Assembly (NCBI RefSeq): GCF_000347635.1
Contig: NC_020514.1
Location: 3,720,001 to 3,784,000 of the forward strand
Direction of reading: 5' to 3'
From: Paraglaciecola psychrophila 170
Lineage (GTDB): Bacteria > Pseudomonadota > Gammaproteobacteria > Enterobacterales > Alteromonadaceae
DNA: 64,000 nucleotides
Part shown: piece by piece, positions 55,781 through 64,000 of the stretch
How the letters are laid out: the number at the start of each line of letters is the position of its first letter
Numbering within the stretch: position 1 is the stretch's first letter
Translations under genes and position numbers: made by a program
The notes under the pieces: model-generated
What the model was told of the DNA's origin: nothing
Databases searched by the model: none
What the model saw: the letters and a program-made list of their open reading frames with translations, nothing else

Positions 55781-56755
55781 TTAAGGTCTTAGAGTCATTT
55801 TGCCTTTTACTTCTCGGTTCATAACTTTATTCAACGCGTCTTTTGCGTTTTCTAAAGGCACTACTTCATCGACTATCACTTTAACTTTACCTTGCACGTA
55901 CCATATCAATAACTCTTTCATGTTATCTGCAAAGTCTTTGGGTTGATGTTGGGTGAACGAGCCCCAAAAAACGCCCATTACTGAGTAACCTTTGACCAAG
56001 GCTAAATTCACTGGGAATTCTGGGATAGTGCCACCAGCAAAACCAACCACTAACAGTCTGCCGTTCCAAGCCATGCCTCTTGAGCATGCGTGAAAAGTAT
56101 CTCCACCCACACATTCATACACCACGTCTACACCTTTACCCTCGGTCACTTCTTTGATGGCAGTTTTTAAATCAGTCTCAGTGTAATTAATTAGAATGTC
56201 AGCACCGTTAGCTTTAGCCATATCTAACTTTTCTTGGGTAGAACACACCGCGATAACCGTTGCGCCCATTTCTTTACCAATTTGCACTGCGGCAAGACCC
56301 GTTCCACCAGCAGCACCAGTAACCAGAAGGGTTTCACCTGGCTGAATTTTTGCTCGCTGCTTGAGTGCGTGATGAGCTGTAGCATGAGCAGTGACTAGTG
56401 CCGCAGCTTCATCATCAGGAATTTCGTCGGGAATAGGCATAATATGCGAAACAGGGCATAATACTTTTTCAGCGTAACCGCCTAACATAACCATGGCAAT
56501 CACTCGCATTCCTACTTTAAGGTATTGTACACCCTCGCCTATCTCACTTATCACACCAGCGACCTCATTACCCGGAATAAATGGGAATGGTGGTTTATTC
56601 TGATACAAGCCTTGCACCAATAAACCGTCAGGGAAGTTGACGCCACATGCTTTAACATCGACGACCACATGGCCTTTTTTTACCACAGGGTCAGGCACAT
56701 CTTTATATTTAAGTTGTTCTACTGGGGCAAATTCTTCACATACTATAGCTTTCAT
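55781..56755 (-). CDS. NADPH:quinone oxidoreductase-like MDR-family protein
   Basis: From ATG 56755 (GGAGAG just upstream) the 324-residue protein belongs to the medium-chain dehydrogenase/reductase superfamily, quinone-oxidoreductase branch. It has MKAIVCEEFAPVEQLKYKDV at the start, FIPGNEVAGVISEIGEGV, and the nucleotide fold LVTGAAGGTGLAAVQIGKEMGA. It lacks the structural zinc cysteines. It is the last gene of the acyl-CoA dehydrogenase cluster, so an enoyl or quinone reduction linked to fatty-acid or aromatic degradation is plausible. Confidence 0.87.
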   Translation of the reverse strand: MKAIVCEEFAPVEQLKYKDVPDPVVKKGHVVVDVKACGVNFPDGLLVQGLYQNKPPFPFIPGNEVAGVISEIGEGVQYLKVGMRVIAMVMLGGYAEKVLCPVSHIMPIPDEIPDDEAAALVTAHATAHHALKQRAKIQPGETLLVTGAAGGTGLAAVQIGKEMGATVIAVCSTQEKLDMAKANGADILINYTETDLKTAIKEVTEGKGVDVVYECVGGDTFHACSRGMAWNGRLLVVGFAGGTIPEFPVNLALVKGYSVMGVFWGSFTQHQPKDFADNMKELLIWYVQGKVKVIVDEVVPLENAKDALNKVMNREVKGKMTLRP

Positions 56756-56812
56756 TACACTCTCCGTAAAATATCTGGTATTCAAGCAAAACCATTAGGT
56801 TTTGCTTGAATA

Positions 56813-57847
56813 TTATTGAGTTAGTTTTAACGCGTATTGAGCTAATGGTTTAACAATCGCACCAACAGCTTGCGCTTCTTTATTTGACGCATTGCCATCT
56901 TCTGCTCGCTTTGCCACACCTTGGGCAATGGCGCCTAAGCGGAAAAAACTAAAGGCTAAGTAGAAATTCCAATTGTCGATTTTCTCTATACCCACCAATT
57001 TGCAATAAGCGTCTACATACTCTTGTTCATCTGGGATCCCTAGGGGCGCTCTCTCAATACTGCCTAATCCAGTGGCTTTGCCGACGTTTTCGGGCAAACG
57101 TAACTGCATACATTGGTACGCTAAATCAGCATAAGGATGACCTAAAGTAGATAATTCCCAATCCAATACTGCTAAAATCTTAGGCTCTGTAGGATGAAAC
57201 ATTAAGTTATCCATACGATAATCACCATGCACCAGCGACACTTTACCATCGTCTTCTGGTATGTGTTTTTCTAACCAAGCGATTAGCTGATCCATTTCTG
57301 GAATATCTTGGGTTTCTGACAACTTATACTGCTTACTCCAACGACTAAATTGGCGTTCGTAATAGTTACCAGGTCTGCCGTAATCGCTCAAACCCACTTT
57401 TTCGATGTCAACACTGTGCAGTGCAGCCATGACCTCAACCATTTCTTGATACATTTGAGTACGTATTAAGTTGTCTGATATTTCTGGTAATGCACTATCC
57501 CAAAACACCCGTCCTTCAACATATTCCATAACATAAAACATGCTACCAATTAAGGACGTGTCTTCACAAAGATGATAGACCTTTGCCACTGGCACTGTTG
57601 AGTTTTCAAGCGCGGCCAATACTTTATATTCGCGGTCAACAGCATGGGCAGATTTCAGTAACTTTCCCGGTGGTTGACGTCGCAACACGTAAGACTGGTT
57701 GGCAGTCACTAACTTAAAGGTCGGGTTTGACTGACCACCAGCAAATTTAGTAGCGGTGACGGGCCCTTCAAAACCCGCTACATGTTGGGTTAAGTAGTCA
57801 GCTAAAAGCTGCTCGTCTAATTGATCAACTGAGCCTTTATCGGTCAT
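56813..57847 (-). CDS. APH-type phosphotransferase (ACAD10/11 kinase-like)
   Basis: The 344-residue protein has the aminoglycoside-phosphotransferase fold: FAGGQSNPTFKL with nucleotide-binding features near 28-39, the catalytic loop LVHGDYRMDNLMFHP and the metal Asp in VLDWELSTLGHPYADLAY. This is the branch that in animals is fused to acyl-CoA dehydrogenase in ACAD10/ACAD11, where it phosphorylates 4-hydroxy acyl-CoA. The bacterial gene sits directly behind a separate acyl-CoA dehydrogenase gene (27 bp), so the same two-step chemistry is a reasonable inference. Confidence 0.88.
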   Translation of the reverse strand: MTDKGSVDQLDEQLLADYLTQHVAGFEGPVTATKFAGGQSNPTFKLVTANQSYVLRRQPPGKLLKSAHAVDREYKVLAALENSTVPVAKVYHLCEDTSLIGSMFYVMEYVEGRVFWDSALPEISDNLIRTQMYQEMVEVMAALHSVDIEKVGLSDYGRPGNYYERQFSRWSKQYKLSETQDIPEMDQLIAWLEKHIPEDDGKVSLVHGDYRMDNLMFHPTEPKILAVLDWELSTLGHPYADLAYQCMQLRLPENVGKATGLGSIERAPLGIPDEQEYVDAYCKLVGIEKIDNWNFYLAFSFFRLGAIAQGVAKRAEDGNASNKEAQAVGAIVKPLAQYALKLTQ

Positions 57848-57874
57848 ATCATTTTCCTTTTTATCAAACTTATA

Positions 57875-59089
57875 TTAAGCATTTTTATCTTTTATTAGAT
57901 TACGCCCTAATTGCATCATATGTACTTCATCAGGTCCATCAGCTAAACGGATTGTTCGAGCATAAGCATAGGTGGCAGACAAAATAAAGTCTTGGCTAGT
58001 TCCGGCGGCACCATGCATTTGGATCGCCTGATCAATAACATTACATGCCATTTTTGGTGCAACAATTTTAATCGCAGCAATAATATTGCGACTGACTTTG
58101 TTACCGTATCTGTCCATGTTATCAGCCGCTTTCAACGTTAATAAACGTGCCTGCTCAATATCACAATGCATTTGCGCAATACGTTCGCGAATAGACTGTT
58201 GTTTACTTAAAGGTTGTCCAAAAGCAACACGTGTTTCGACTCGTTCACAAGCTAAGTCTAAAGCACGCTGGGCACAACCAATCAAACGCATGCAATGATG
58301 TATCCTACCTGGCCCTAAGCGACCTTGAGCAATAGCGAAACCTTCTCCTTCACCTACCAATAAGTTGGCTGCAGGCACGCGCACATTATCAAATGATATC
58401 TCGGCATGTCCGATGGGCTCATCATAATGTCCCATAGCAGCCATAGGTCGAACAACTGTTACTCCCTTTGTATCCAAAGGAACCAAAATCTGTGATTGTT
58501 GTGCGTGGCGAGCGGCAGAAGGATCCGTTTTTCCCATCACCACCATCACTTTACAGTTGGCGTTCATCGCGCCACTGGTATACCACTTAAGGCCATTTAT
58601 GACATATTCGTCGCCATCGCGCACAATAGACGTTTCAATGTTGGTTGCATCAGATGAAGCAACAGCAGGTTCAGTCATAGCAAAAGCTGAACGAATTTTG
58701 CCTTCTAACAATGGCACTAGCCATTTTTTCTTATCTTCTTCAGAGCCATAACGTGCCAGTACTTCCATATTCCCGGTATCTGGCGCACTGCAATTGAATA
58801 CTTCGCCACTCCACATTACACGCCCCATAAGTTCGCATAATGGCGCGTATTCTAAATTGCTTAAGCCAGCGCCATAAGGCAGATATTCTTCTGGTAAAAA
58901 CAAATTCCATAAACCCGCATCTTTAGCCTTTTGTTTAAGCGCGTCCATCATAGGAGGTGACGCCCAACGTTCGGTATTATTATGGACAGCATCAACATAC
59001 TCCTGCTCAACAGGGTAAATGTGCTCGTCCATAAAGGCTTGTAAGCGGTCAATTAGTTTTTGTGATTTGTCAGAGTAATCAAAATTCAT
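57875..59089 (-). CDS. Acyl-CoA dehydrogenase
   Basis: The 404-residue flavoenzyme shows [56 protein letters not shown] and the C-terminal [35 protein letters not shown] pattern (in parts: [13 protein letters not shown] and [14 protein letters not shown]). It resembles the ACAD10/11-like branch rather than FadE. It is in one run with the APH kinase, MDR oxidoreductase and, upstream by 13 bp, a histidine phosphatase. Confidence 0.93.
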   Translation of the reverse strand: MNFDYSDKSQKLIDRLQAFMDEHIYPVEQEYVDAVHNNTERWASPPMMDALKQKAKDAGLWNLFLPEEYLPYGAGLSNLEYAPLCELMGRVMWSGEVFNCSAPDTGNMEVLARYGSEEDKKKWLVPLLEGKIRSAFAMTEPAVASSDATNIETSIVRDGDEYVINGLKWYTSGAMNANCKVMVVMGKTDPSAARHAQQSQILVPLDTKGVTVVRPMAAMGHYDEPIGHAEISFDNVRVPAANLLVGEGEGFAIAQGRLGPGRIHHCMRLIGCAQRALDLACERVETRVAFGQPLSKQQSIRERIAQMHCDIEQARLLTLKAADNMDRYGNKVSRNIIAAIKIVAPKMACNVIDQAIQMHGAAGTSQDFILSATYAYARTIRLADGPDEVHMMQLGRNLIKDKNA

Positions 59090-59102
59090 GGTTGTATTTC
59101 CT

Positions 59103-59780
59103 TTAGCTAAAGGTGATGGAGTCCAGTCTATCAGGATGGTCTAAATGTGGAATATTGTTAAAACTTGATAAACGTATATTACTTTTATTGAAGAAGAAAT
59201 GGCTGATGCTGGTGTTACGGACTTGCATATTAAGTTCTATTATCTGTTTGGCATCCAGTCCTAATACCAAACTCATTAACATGGATATAGCTCCCCCCGA
59301 ACTCACAATCAAAATGGGCTTATCGCTATTTTGAAGACAAGCTAAATCTAAAGCGCGTTGCACTCTATTTTTAAAATCTAGCCAGCTCTCATCTAATGTA
59401 CTTTTAGGCAGCAAGTCCTCAGACCATGCGTGCATCGCTAGCTTTAGCAAACGGTAGAAATCTGCAGGTTTAGGATTTTCAGGTAAACGGTTTTGTGGGT
59501 TCAATGATAAATAACTATTACCAATATTTTGAAAATTAAATTCATTAAAACCAGTGTCTACTGTGACAACAGGAGAGTGAATTAAGCCATCGAGAATACC
59601 TTCAGTGGTTTCTCTATGGCGAACCATATCTCCCATAAACGCCTGAGAGAACGTAATACCTCTTGCAGAGAAGTATTCGCCAAGCCATCGAGCCTGTTGA
59701 TGACCCAGTTCGCTTAACTTGTCGTAATTTTTTGCTCCAAATGAAGCTTGTCCATGGCGGACTAAATATATTTCAGACAC
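59103..59780 (-). CDS. Histidine phosphatase superfamily protein
   Basis: The 225-residue protein starts [20 protein letters not shown] with the phospho-His motif RHG, followed by [16 protein letters not shown] and the second His region [16 protein letters not shown]. It is the first gene of the acyl-CoA dehydrogenase cluster. It may dephosphorylate the phospho-acyl intermediate or an unrelated small molecule; the substrate is not evident. Confidence 0.85.
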   Translation of the reverse strand: MSEIYLVRHGQASFGAKNYDKLSELGHQQARWLGEYFSARGITFSQAFMGDMVRHRETTEGILDGLIHSPVVTVDTGFNEFNFQNIGNSYLSLNPQNRLPENPKPADFYRLLKLAMHAWSEDLLPKSTLDESWLDFKNRVQRALDLACLQNSDKPILIVSSGGAISMLMSLVLGLDAKQIIELNMQVRNTSISHFFFNKSNIRLSSFNNIPHLDHPDRLDSITFS

Positions 59781-60292
59781 TTATTCACCGTTAATTTTTT
59801 AGCTAATTCGATAGTATTCTTAATAGATCTATTAGTTGAATTTATTATTTTAATTAAATTACATTTAGTAAATCTATATCGCTAACCAGACTTTTATAAA
59901 GATAGTCCTAAACCAGCTACCTTCTATAGTCGCTGATTGTTTAGTGTTCACTCCAAAACTCCATCTATATTCCAATATAAACACTGACAATATTAAAAAT
60001 AAATAGAATTGATAATTCGGCATTTAAAAGTCTAATCAGACATACCAAAGGCTTTATATAGACTGAGAGATGTTAATGCGAGGATAAAAATGTGACATTT
60101 TATGAGCATCAATACTTTTTCATTAACAATTTACAAACCAAGCATTTACTTTTAATCTCGGTCTTTGATAAAGTACAGGTCTGATGAGTGAGTCTTTGGG
60201 GTTTAAATACTGCAAAGAGATTCATTTTCACCCTTTTAAAGCTAAAAAATCCGAAAAATAGACTAGCTCTGCTAGCATAAAGAGAACACATA
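59781..60292. other. Upstream region of the first TonB receptor
   Basis: Apart from the leader motif at 60167-60193 this 512-bp AT-rich gap shows no gene. It is divergent between the acyl-CoA dehydrogenase cluster and the receptor gene and should contain both promoters. Confidence 0.4.
60167..60193 (+). promoter_or_regulatory. TonB-receptor leader motif, copy 1
   Basis: GATAAAGT is followed by ACAGGTCTGATGAGTGA about 100 bp before the receptor ATG at 60293. A near-identical string occurs at the same place before the next receptor (63124-63151). TTTACTTTT lies about 20 bp upstream in both. It could be a regulator site, a promoter, or a structured leader. Confidence 0.6.
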
Positions 60293-62860
60293 ATGAAACA
60301 GTCGCTCCCAACACGTTTTAAACCTTCTACCGTATCAAGTATTGTTGCTTTATCACTTACACTTAGTAGCTCCCTGTCTTTTGCTCAAGAAGCCGAACAA
60401 GAAGGCCGTTTAGAAACCATCACTGTTACCGCACAAAAAAGAGCACAAAATCTTCAAGAAGTGCCCGTATCAGTTACCGCTTTTACTGGTGATGAAATGG
60501 CCGAGGCTGTTATTAAAGATATGTACGACTTGCAAACAAACGTACCAGGTTTGGGTGCATTTCAAAGTCAAAGTGCTACCAACTCTAGTTTTTCTATTCG
60601 TGGCGTAGGTACCTCATCACAAAACTTTGGTCTTGAATCATCTGTTGGTCTTTATGTCGACGGTGTTTATCGCGCTCGTCAAAACTCAATGATCAACAAC
60701 TTGGTAGATGTTGCCGCGGTAGAAGTCTTACGTGGGCCTCAAGGTACACTTTTCGGTAAAAACACGCCATCAGGTGCAATTCTAGTAAGCACTGTTAAAC
60801 CAAGTCATGACGGTGGTGATGGCTTTGTTGAAGCAACAGTGGGTAACTATGGTTTGGTCAACCTATCAGGAGCCATGTCTTTCTCAGCGATTGAAGATGT
60901 ACTGGCATTCCGCGCAACCGCTTTCAGTAGTGAAAGAGATGGCACCATCAGTGATGTAAATTTGGGTGAAGATACACTTAATGACAGAGATCGCTGGGGG
61001 GCTCGTCTGCAAGCTTTGTACACACCTAATGACGATGTGTCCTTGAGAATTATTGCTGATTATTCTGAAATCGATGAAATATGCTGTGGCGCACCAGTTC
61101 AACTAAATAACGATAAGTTGAGTGCTGATGGTACTCCCGGGTCTGACTTATTACTTGGTAGCCCCCTTTTCGGCGCAACAATACTTCGCGGCGAGAACTT
61201 TTATGATAGAGAAGTAGCCCTTTCTATCTTACCTGTATCAACTATGGAAGACACAGGAATATCCGCCGAATTAAACTGGAATTTAGATGACAATTACACC
61301 TTTGTATCTATTTCAGCTTATCGCGCATTTGATTCATATGATGAAATTGATACAGATTTTATTGACGCAGATTTGTTTTTCACAGGAAACGATGCTGAAC
61401 AAAGTTCATTTTCTCAAGAGTTCAGATTGGACTACACCGGAGATAAGTTAAATTATATTTTAGGTGCATACTATTTCTCACAGGAAATAGACCTTGTCTA
61501 CAATATCGATACTCAATCTCAATTTAGTAGATTCTTTGATGTGGCAGTGCTTCCAGCGCTTCAAGCGTCTCCTTTGGCCGGAATCTTCAACGGGCTGAAT
61601 GGTATAAGCGCTCTGACTGGAGGATTTATTGCTCCTCTTGCACCAGGTTCGGGTGAAGGATTCAGCTTTACTCACTTAGCTCAACAAGAACATTCAAGCT
61701 ATGCTATTTTTGGTCAATTCGATTATCAAATTACCGACGAATTAACTTTGACCACGGGCATACGTTATACCGATGAAGAGAAAGATTTATCCACTATATA
61801 CCGCGAATTAGATCCTACTGGCCAACAACTTATACATGCTGATTTTGGTGCTGCTGGAGCTGCGTTAGCCAATATTGGAGCAGCATTAACTGTTGGAAAC
61901 GCGCCCTCTTCGGCTGATTTACAAGCGATAGCACCACTTCAAACTGCTGGCTGGGGCTTCCCTTTTGTAACGGCTAATACTAGTCCAAGGTCTAATATTG
62001 TAGAGAACCTCAAGGATGACCAAGTTTCAGGTACACTGAAACTAAGTTATCAACCAAACCGTGACACTCTGTTATATGCATCATACGGTACTGGCTACAA
62101 ATCTGGCGGCACAAACACTGACCGTATTGCTGAAGGTTTTAATCCAATATTTGACGCTGAGACTTCTGAATCTTTCGAATTAGGTATTAAGAAAGACTTC
62201 CGTGAATATGATTTTCGTATCAATGCTGCAGCGCACTACACAACTGTTGAAGACTTTCAGGCTAACACATTTACAGGCGGGGGCTTTAATTTACAAAATG
62301 CCGGTGACTATGAAATCTCTGGTTTCGAGGTTGAAGCAACTTGGTTGCCTGTAGATTCAGTTGAAGTTAACTTAGCTTGGGCATTTGTTGATGCAGAATA
62401 TAAAACATTCTTAGCTGGAAACTGCTGGGTTGCCTATACATGGCATACCGGGATCGATGATCCAGGTCGTAAAAATGCAGGCGACTCTTTCTGTAATCGC
62501 TCAGGTGATAGACCTGGTGGCGAGCCTAAGAACTATGCAGTGATAAGTGTGAAAAAAGACTTTGAATTATCCGATGGCGTTTATAGTTATATTCAAGGTG
62601 ATTTCAGCCACACCAGCGAAGTCATCTTAGACGGCAGTAACGACCCTTATGCTATTCAAGATAGTTACAATGTGGTTAACCTAAGATTCTTTATGAACTT
62701 TGAAGAAATGGATATGGATGTGGTTATTTGGGCCCGTAACTTACTTGACGAAGAGTATATCAACCGCACTAACTTCAATACACCTATTCAGGACGGTAAG
62801 TTAAACGCGTATATGGCTGAGCCAGCCACGTTTGGTGTGACAGTTAAGAAACGCTTTTAA
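60293..62860 (+). CDS. TonB-dependent outer-membrane receptor, 855 aa
   Basis: The protein has a signal peptide ending at about SFAQ (residue 32), a TonB-box region ETITVTAQKRAQNLQEVPVS, a plug domain (SFSIRGVGTSSQNFG, VGLYVDGVYRARQ, VEVLRGPQGTLFGKNTPSGAI) and a long barrel ending FGVTVKKRF with the C-terminal Phe. This type, common in sphingomonads and Alteromonadales, is often used for organic substrates rather than siderophores; the ligand is unknown. AGAGAAC serves as ribosome binding site. A terminator follows. Confidence 0.93.
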   Translation: MKQSLPTRFKPSTVSSIVALSLTLSSSLSFAQEAEQEGRLETITVTAQKRAQNLQEVPVSVTAFTGDEMAEAVIKDMYDLQTNVPGLGAFQSQSATNSSFSIRGVGTSSQNFGLESSVGLYVDGVYRARQNSMINNLVDVAAVEVLRGPQGTLFGKNTPSGAILVSTVKPSHDGGDGFVEATVGNYGLVNLSGAMSFSAIEDVLAFRATAFSSERDGTISDVNLGEDTLNDRDRWGARLQALYTPNDDVSLRIIADYSEIDEICCGAPVQLNNDKLSADGTPGSDLLLGSPLFGATILRGENFYDREVALSILPVSTMEDTGISAELNWNLDDNYTFVSISAYRAFDSYDEIDTDFIDADLFFTGNDAEQSSFSQEFRLDYTGDKLNYILGAYYFSQEIDLVYNIDTQSQFSRFFDVAVLPALQASPLAGIFNGLNGISALTGGFIAPLAPGSGEGFSFTHLAQQEHSSYAIFGQFDYQITDELTLTTGIRYTDEEKDLSTIYRELDPTGQQLIHADFGAAGAALANIGAALTVGNAPSSADLQAIAPLQTAGWGFPFVTANTSPRSNIVENLKDDQVSGTLKLSYQPNRDTLLYASYGTGYKSGGTNTDRIAEGFNPIFDAETSESFELGIKKDFREYDFRINAAAHYTTVEDFQANTFTGGGFNLQNAGDYEISGFEVEATWLPVDSVEVNLAWAFVDAEYKTFLAGNCWVAYTWHTGIDDPGRKNAGDSFCNRSGDRPGGEPKNYAVISVKKDFELSDGVYSYIQGDFSHTSEVILDGSNDPYAIQDSYNVVNLRFFMNFEEMDMDVVIWARNLLDEEYINRTNFNTPIQDGKLNAYMAEPATFGVTVKKRF

Positions 62861-62885
62861 TTAACACTAATCTAGCTAAATAATT

Positions 62886-62912
62886 TAAAGCCGACATTTG
62901 TCGGCTTTTTTT
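62886..62912 (+). terminator. Intrinsic terminator after the first TonB receptor
   Basis: AAAGCCGACA and TGTCGGCTTT form a hairpin with a TT loop and seven-T tail, 26 bp after the stop. Confidence 0.92.
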
Positions 62913-63230
62913 ATCTAAAAACAGCAACCTTAGCAGTCATTATGCTGCAGCTTCAATTAATACCCGCCTCGTTAAATACCAATTTAAATAATTACCCAAA
63001 TATTTATAACGAAAACAGCACTCGCAACTCACATTTATAACTGAGCGCTATTTTGTCTAATCACATAATTAAATTAACAAAATAACAACAACGGTAACAA
63101 TTTATTTACTTTTGAAGTACTCTAATAAAGTTACAGGTCTAATGAGTGAATATTTTTGGCTTTATAGCCGATCGGGAATTCACTGTTTGGCATTTGTATA
63201 ATAAAAGAGTCAAATGAGAGGAAGAAATCA
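62913..63230. other. Upstream region of the second TonB receptor
   Basis: A 318-bp AT-rich gap with the second copy of the leader motif. GAGAGGAAG lies about 8 bases before the ATG at 63231 as ribosome binding site. No other gene is supported. Confidence 0.45.
63124..63151 (+). promoter_or_regulatory. TonB-receptor leader motif, copy 2
   Basis: AATAAAGTT is followed by ACAGGTCTAATGAGTGA about 80 bp before the ATG at 63231. It matches the copy at 60167-60193 at all but a few bases, while the flanks differ. Confidence 0.6.
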
Positions 63231-64000
63231 ATGAATAAAAATACTTTCCATAATTTCCCACAAGCAAACAAAATATTTCAAAAAACACTCTTAGTTTCAG
63301 CGATATTAGGCGCGTTAAGTGCGACGTCCTTGCAAGCCCAAGAAAGCGATACTAATGACGCCGATGATGGAGGTATTGAAAGGATATTCGTTACTGCATC
63401 TAAGCGACAGACCGGTTTACAACAAACCCCAATAGCGGTCACAGTAACCAGCGGCGAAACAATAGAACAAGCCAAAGTACTGGATATCGGTGATTTACAG
63501 GTATTGGTTCCCACTTTGAGGGTCACACCGTTACAGCGTTCGACTAATACTAACTTTGCCATACGTGGATTTGGCAACGGCACCAACAATACCGGTATTG
63601 AACCTTCAGTAGGGATTTTCATAGACGGCGTTTACCGTTCTCGTGCAGCCGCCCAAATTGGCGATTTACCCAGACTTCAACAAGTAGAAGTATTAAGTGG
63701 CCCACAAAGTACTCTCTTTGGTAAAAATGCTTCCGCAGGTGTGATTAGTGTTCGTACCGAAGCTCCTTCCTACGATTTCGAAGGAAAAGTAGAAGCTGGG
63801 ATTGGCAATTATAATCAGCGACAACTGCGCGGCTATATATCCAATGGTATTACTGATGAACTTGCTTTCAGCCTGTCCGGTGGTATAAATACGCGCGATG
63901 GTTACACAGACAGTCTTGTTGGGCTTGATAAGATAAATGACCGAGACCGCTGGAACCTGCGTGGACAGATGCTTTATGAGCCAATGGAAGATGTGAAATT
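63231..64000 (+). CDS. TonB-dependent outer-membrane receptor (N-terminal part)
   Basis: The gene runs off the right edge after 256 codons. A signal peptide (to about SLQAQ), TonB-box region ERIFVTASKRQTGLQQTPIA, and plug motifs NFAIRGFGNGTNNTG, VGIFIDGVYRSRAA and VEVLSGPQSTLFGKNASAGV are visible, followed by the first barrel strands. It is related to, but clearly diverged from, the receptor just upstream, so the two are ancient paralogues with likely different ligands. Confidence 0.92.
   Translation, partial: MNKNTFHNFPQANKIFQKTLLVSAILGALSATSLQAQESDTNDADDGGIERIFVTASKRQTGLQQTPIAVTVTSGETIEQAKVLDIGDLQVLVPTLRVTPLQRSTNTNFAIRGFGNGTNNTGIEPSVGIFIDGVYRSRAAAQIGDLPRLQQVEVLSGPQSTLFGKNASAGVISVRTEAPSYDFEGKVEAGIGNYNQRQLRGYISNGITDELAFSLSGGINTRDGYTDSLVGLDKINDRDRWNLRGQMLYEPMEDVK

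Overview
The window looks like chromosomal DNA of a marine gammaproteobacterium of the order Alteromonadales, most like the Alteromonas/Glaciecola/Paraglaciecola group. The basis is the low-to-medium GC content, the gene order nrdR-ribD-ribE-ribBA-ribH-nusB-thiL-pgpA, several TonB-dependent receptors, a DUF3718 protein and large surface lipoproteins. This taxonomic placement is inference from gene content; no rRNA gene is present.

Layout. (1) 1-11336: mostly minus-strand housekeeping genes. glyA and nrdR are followed by the riboflavin/thiamine cluster (ribD, ribE, ribBA, ribH, nusB, thiL, pgpA). A Gfo/Idh oxidoreductase and the plus-strand ABC-F gene ettA come next. Within this block ribE, ribBA and ribH carry seven reading-frame lesions in about 2 kb, while their neighbours are open. 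(2) 11844-16180: a lipoprotein with eight bacterial Ig-like repeats, then a decayed IS30-family element with recognisable terminal inverted repeats. (3) 16717-27813: patatin-like phospholipase, radA, a double-PilZ protein, serB, trmO, proS, a metallo-beta-lactamase-fold hydrolase and a second patatin. (4) 28420-33000: an accessory patch with a PaaI-type thioesterase, a decayed group II intron in the opposite orientation starting 5 bases after its stop, an IS3 remnant, a tiny lysine-rich protein, a parvulin isomerase and a GNAT gene split by one base. (5) 33133-37447: EamA transporter and TonB receptor (probably one operon), msrA and a small charged protein. (6) 37664-46430: a complete histidine operon with a leader peptide and attenuator (hisL-G-D-C-B-H-A-F-IE). 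hisG is frameshifted, a branched-chain aminotransferase gene sits between hisA and hisF, and an inverted-repeat element lies between hisF and hisIE. (7) 46748-49201: a DUF4397/CHRD lipoprotein ending in a terminator fused to a 21-copy pentanucleotide microsatellite. (8) 49792-54223: a TetR-adaptor-RND efflux operon behind a 27-bp palindromic operator. (9) 54505-55733: a DUF3718 secreted protein, an alternating purine-pyrimidine palindrome and a tandem array of the same inverted-repeat family seen in the his operon. (10) 55781-59780: a minus-strand acyl-CoA dehydrogenase / APH-type kinase / MDR oxidoreductase / histidine phosphatase cluster. (11) 60293-64000: two TonB-dependent receptors in tandem, each preceded by the same unusual leader motif.

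A theme is small indels in short homopolymers (ribE, ribBA, IS30 transposase, GNAT gene; a related one in hisG). They may be real slippage mutations or consensus errors in the assembly; the sequence alone cannot decide. I found no CRISPR array, toxin-antitoxin pair, prophage or recognisable defence system. The least-explained signals are non-coding: the shared TonB-receptor leader, the dispersed inverted repeats and the microsatellite.
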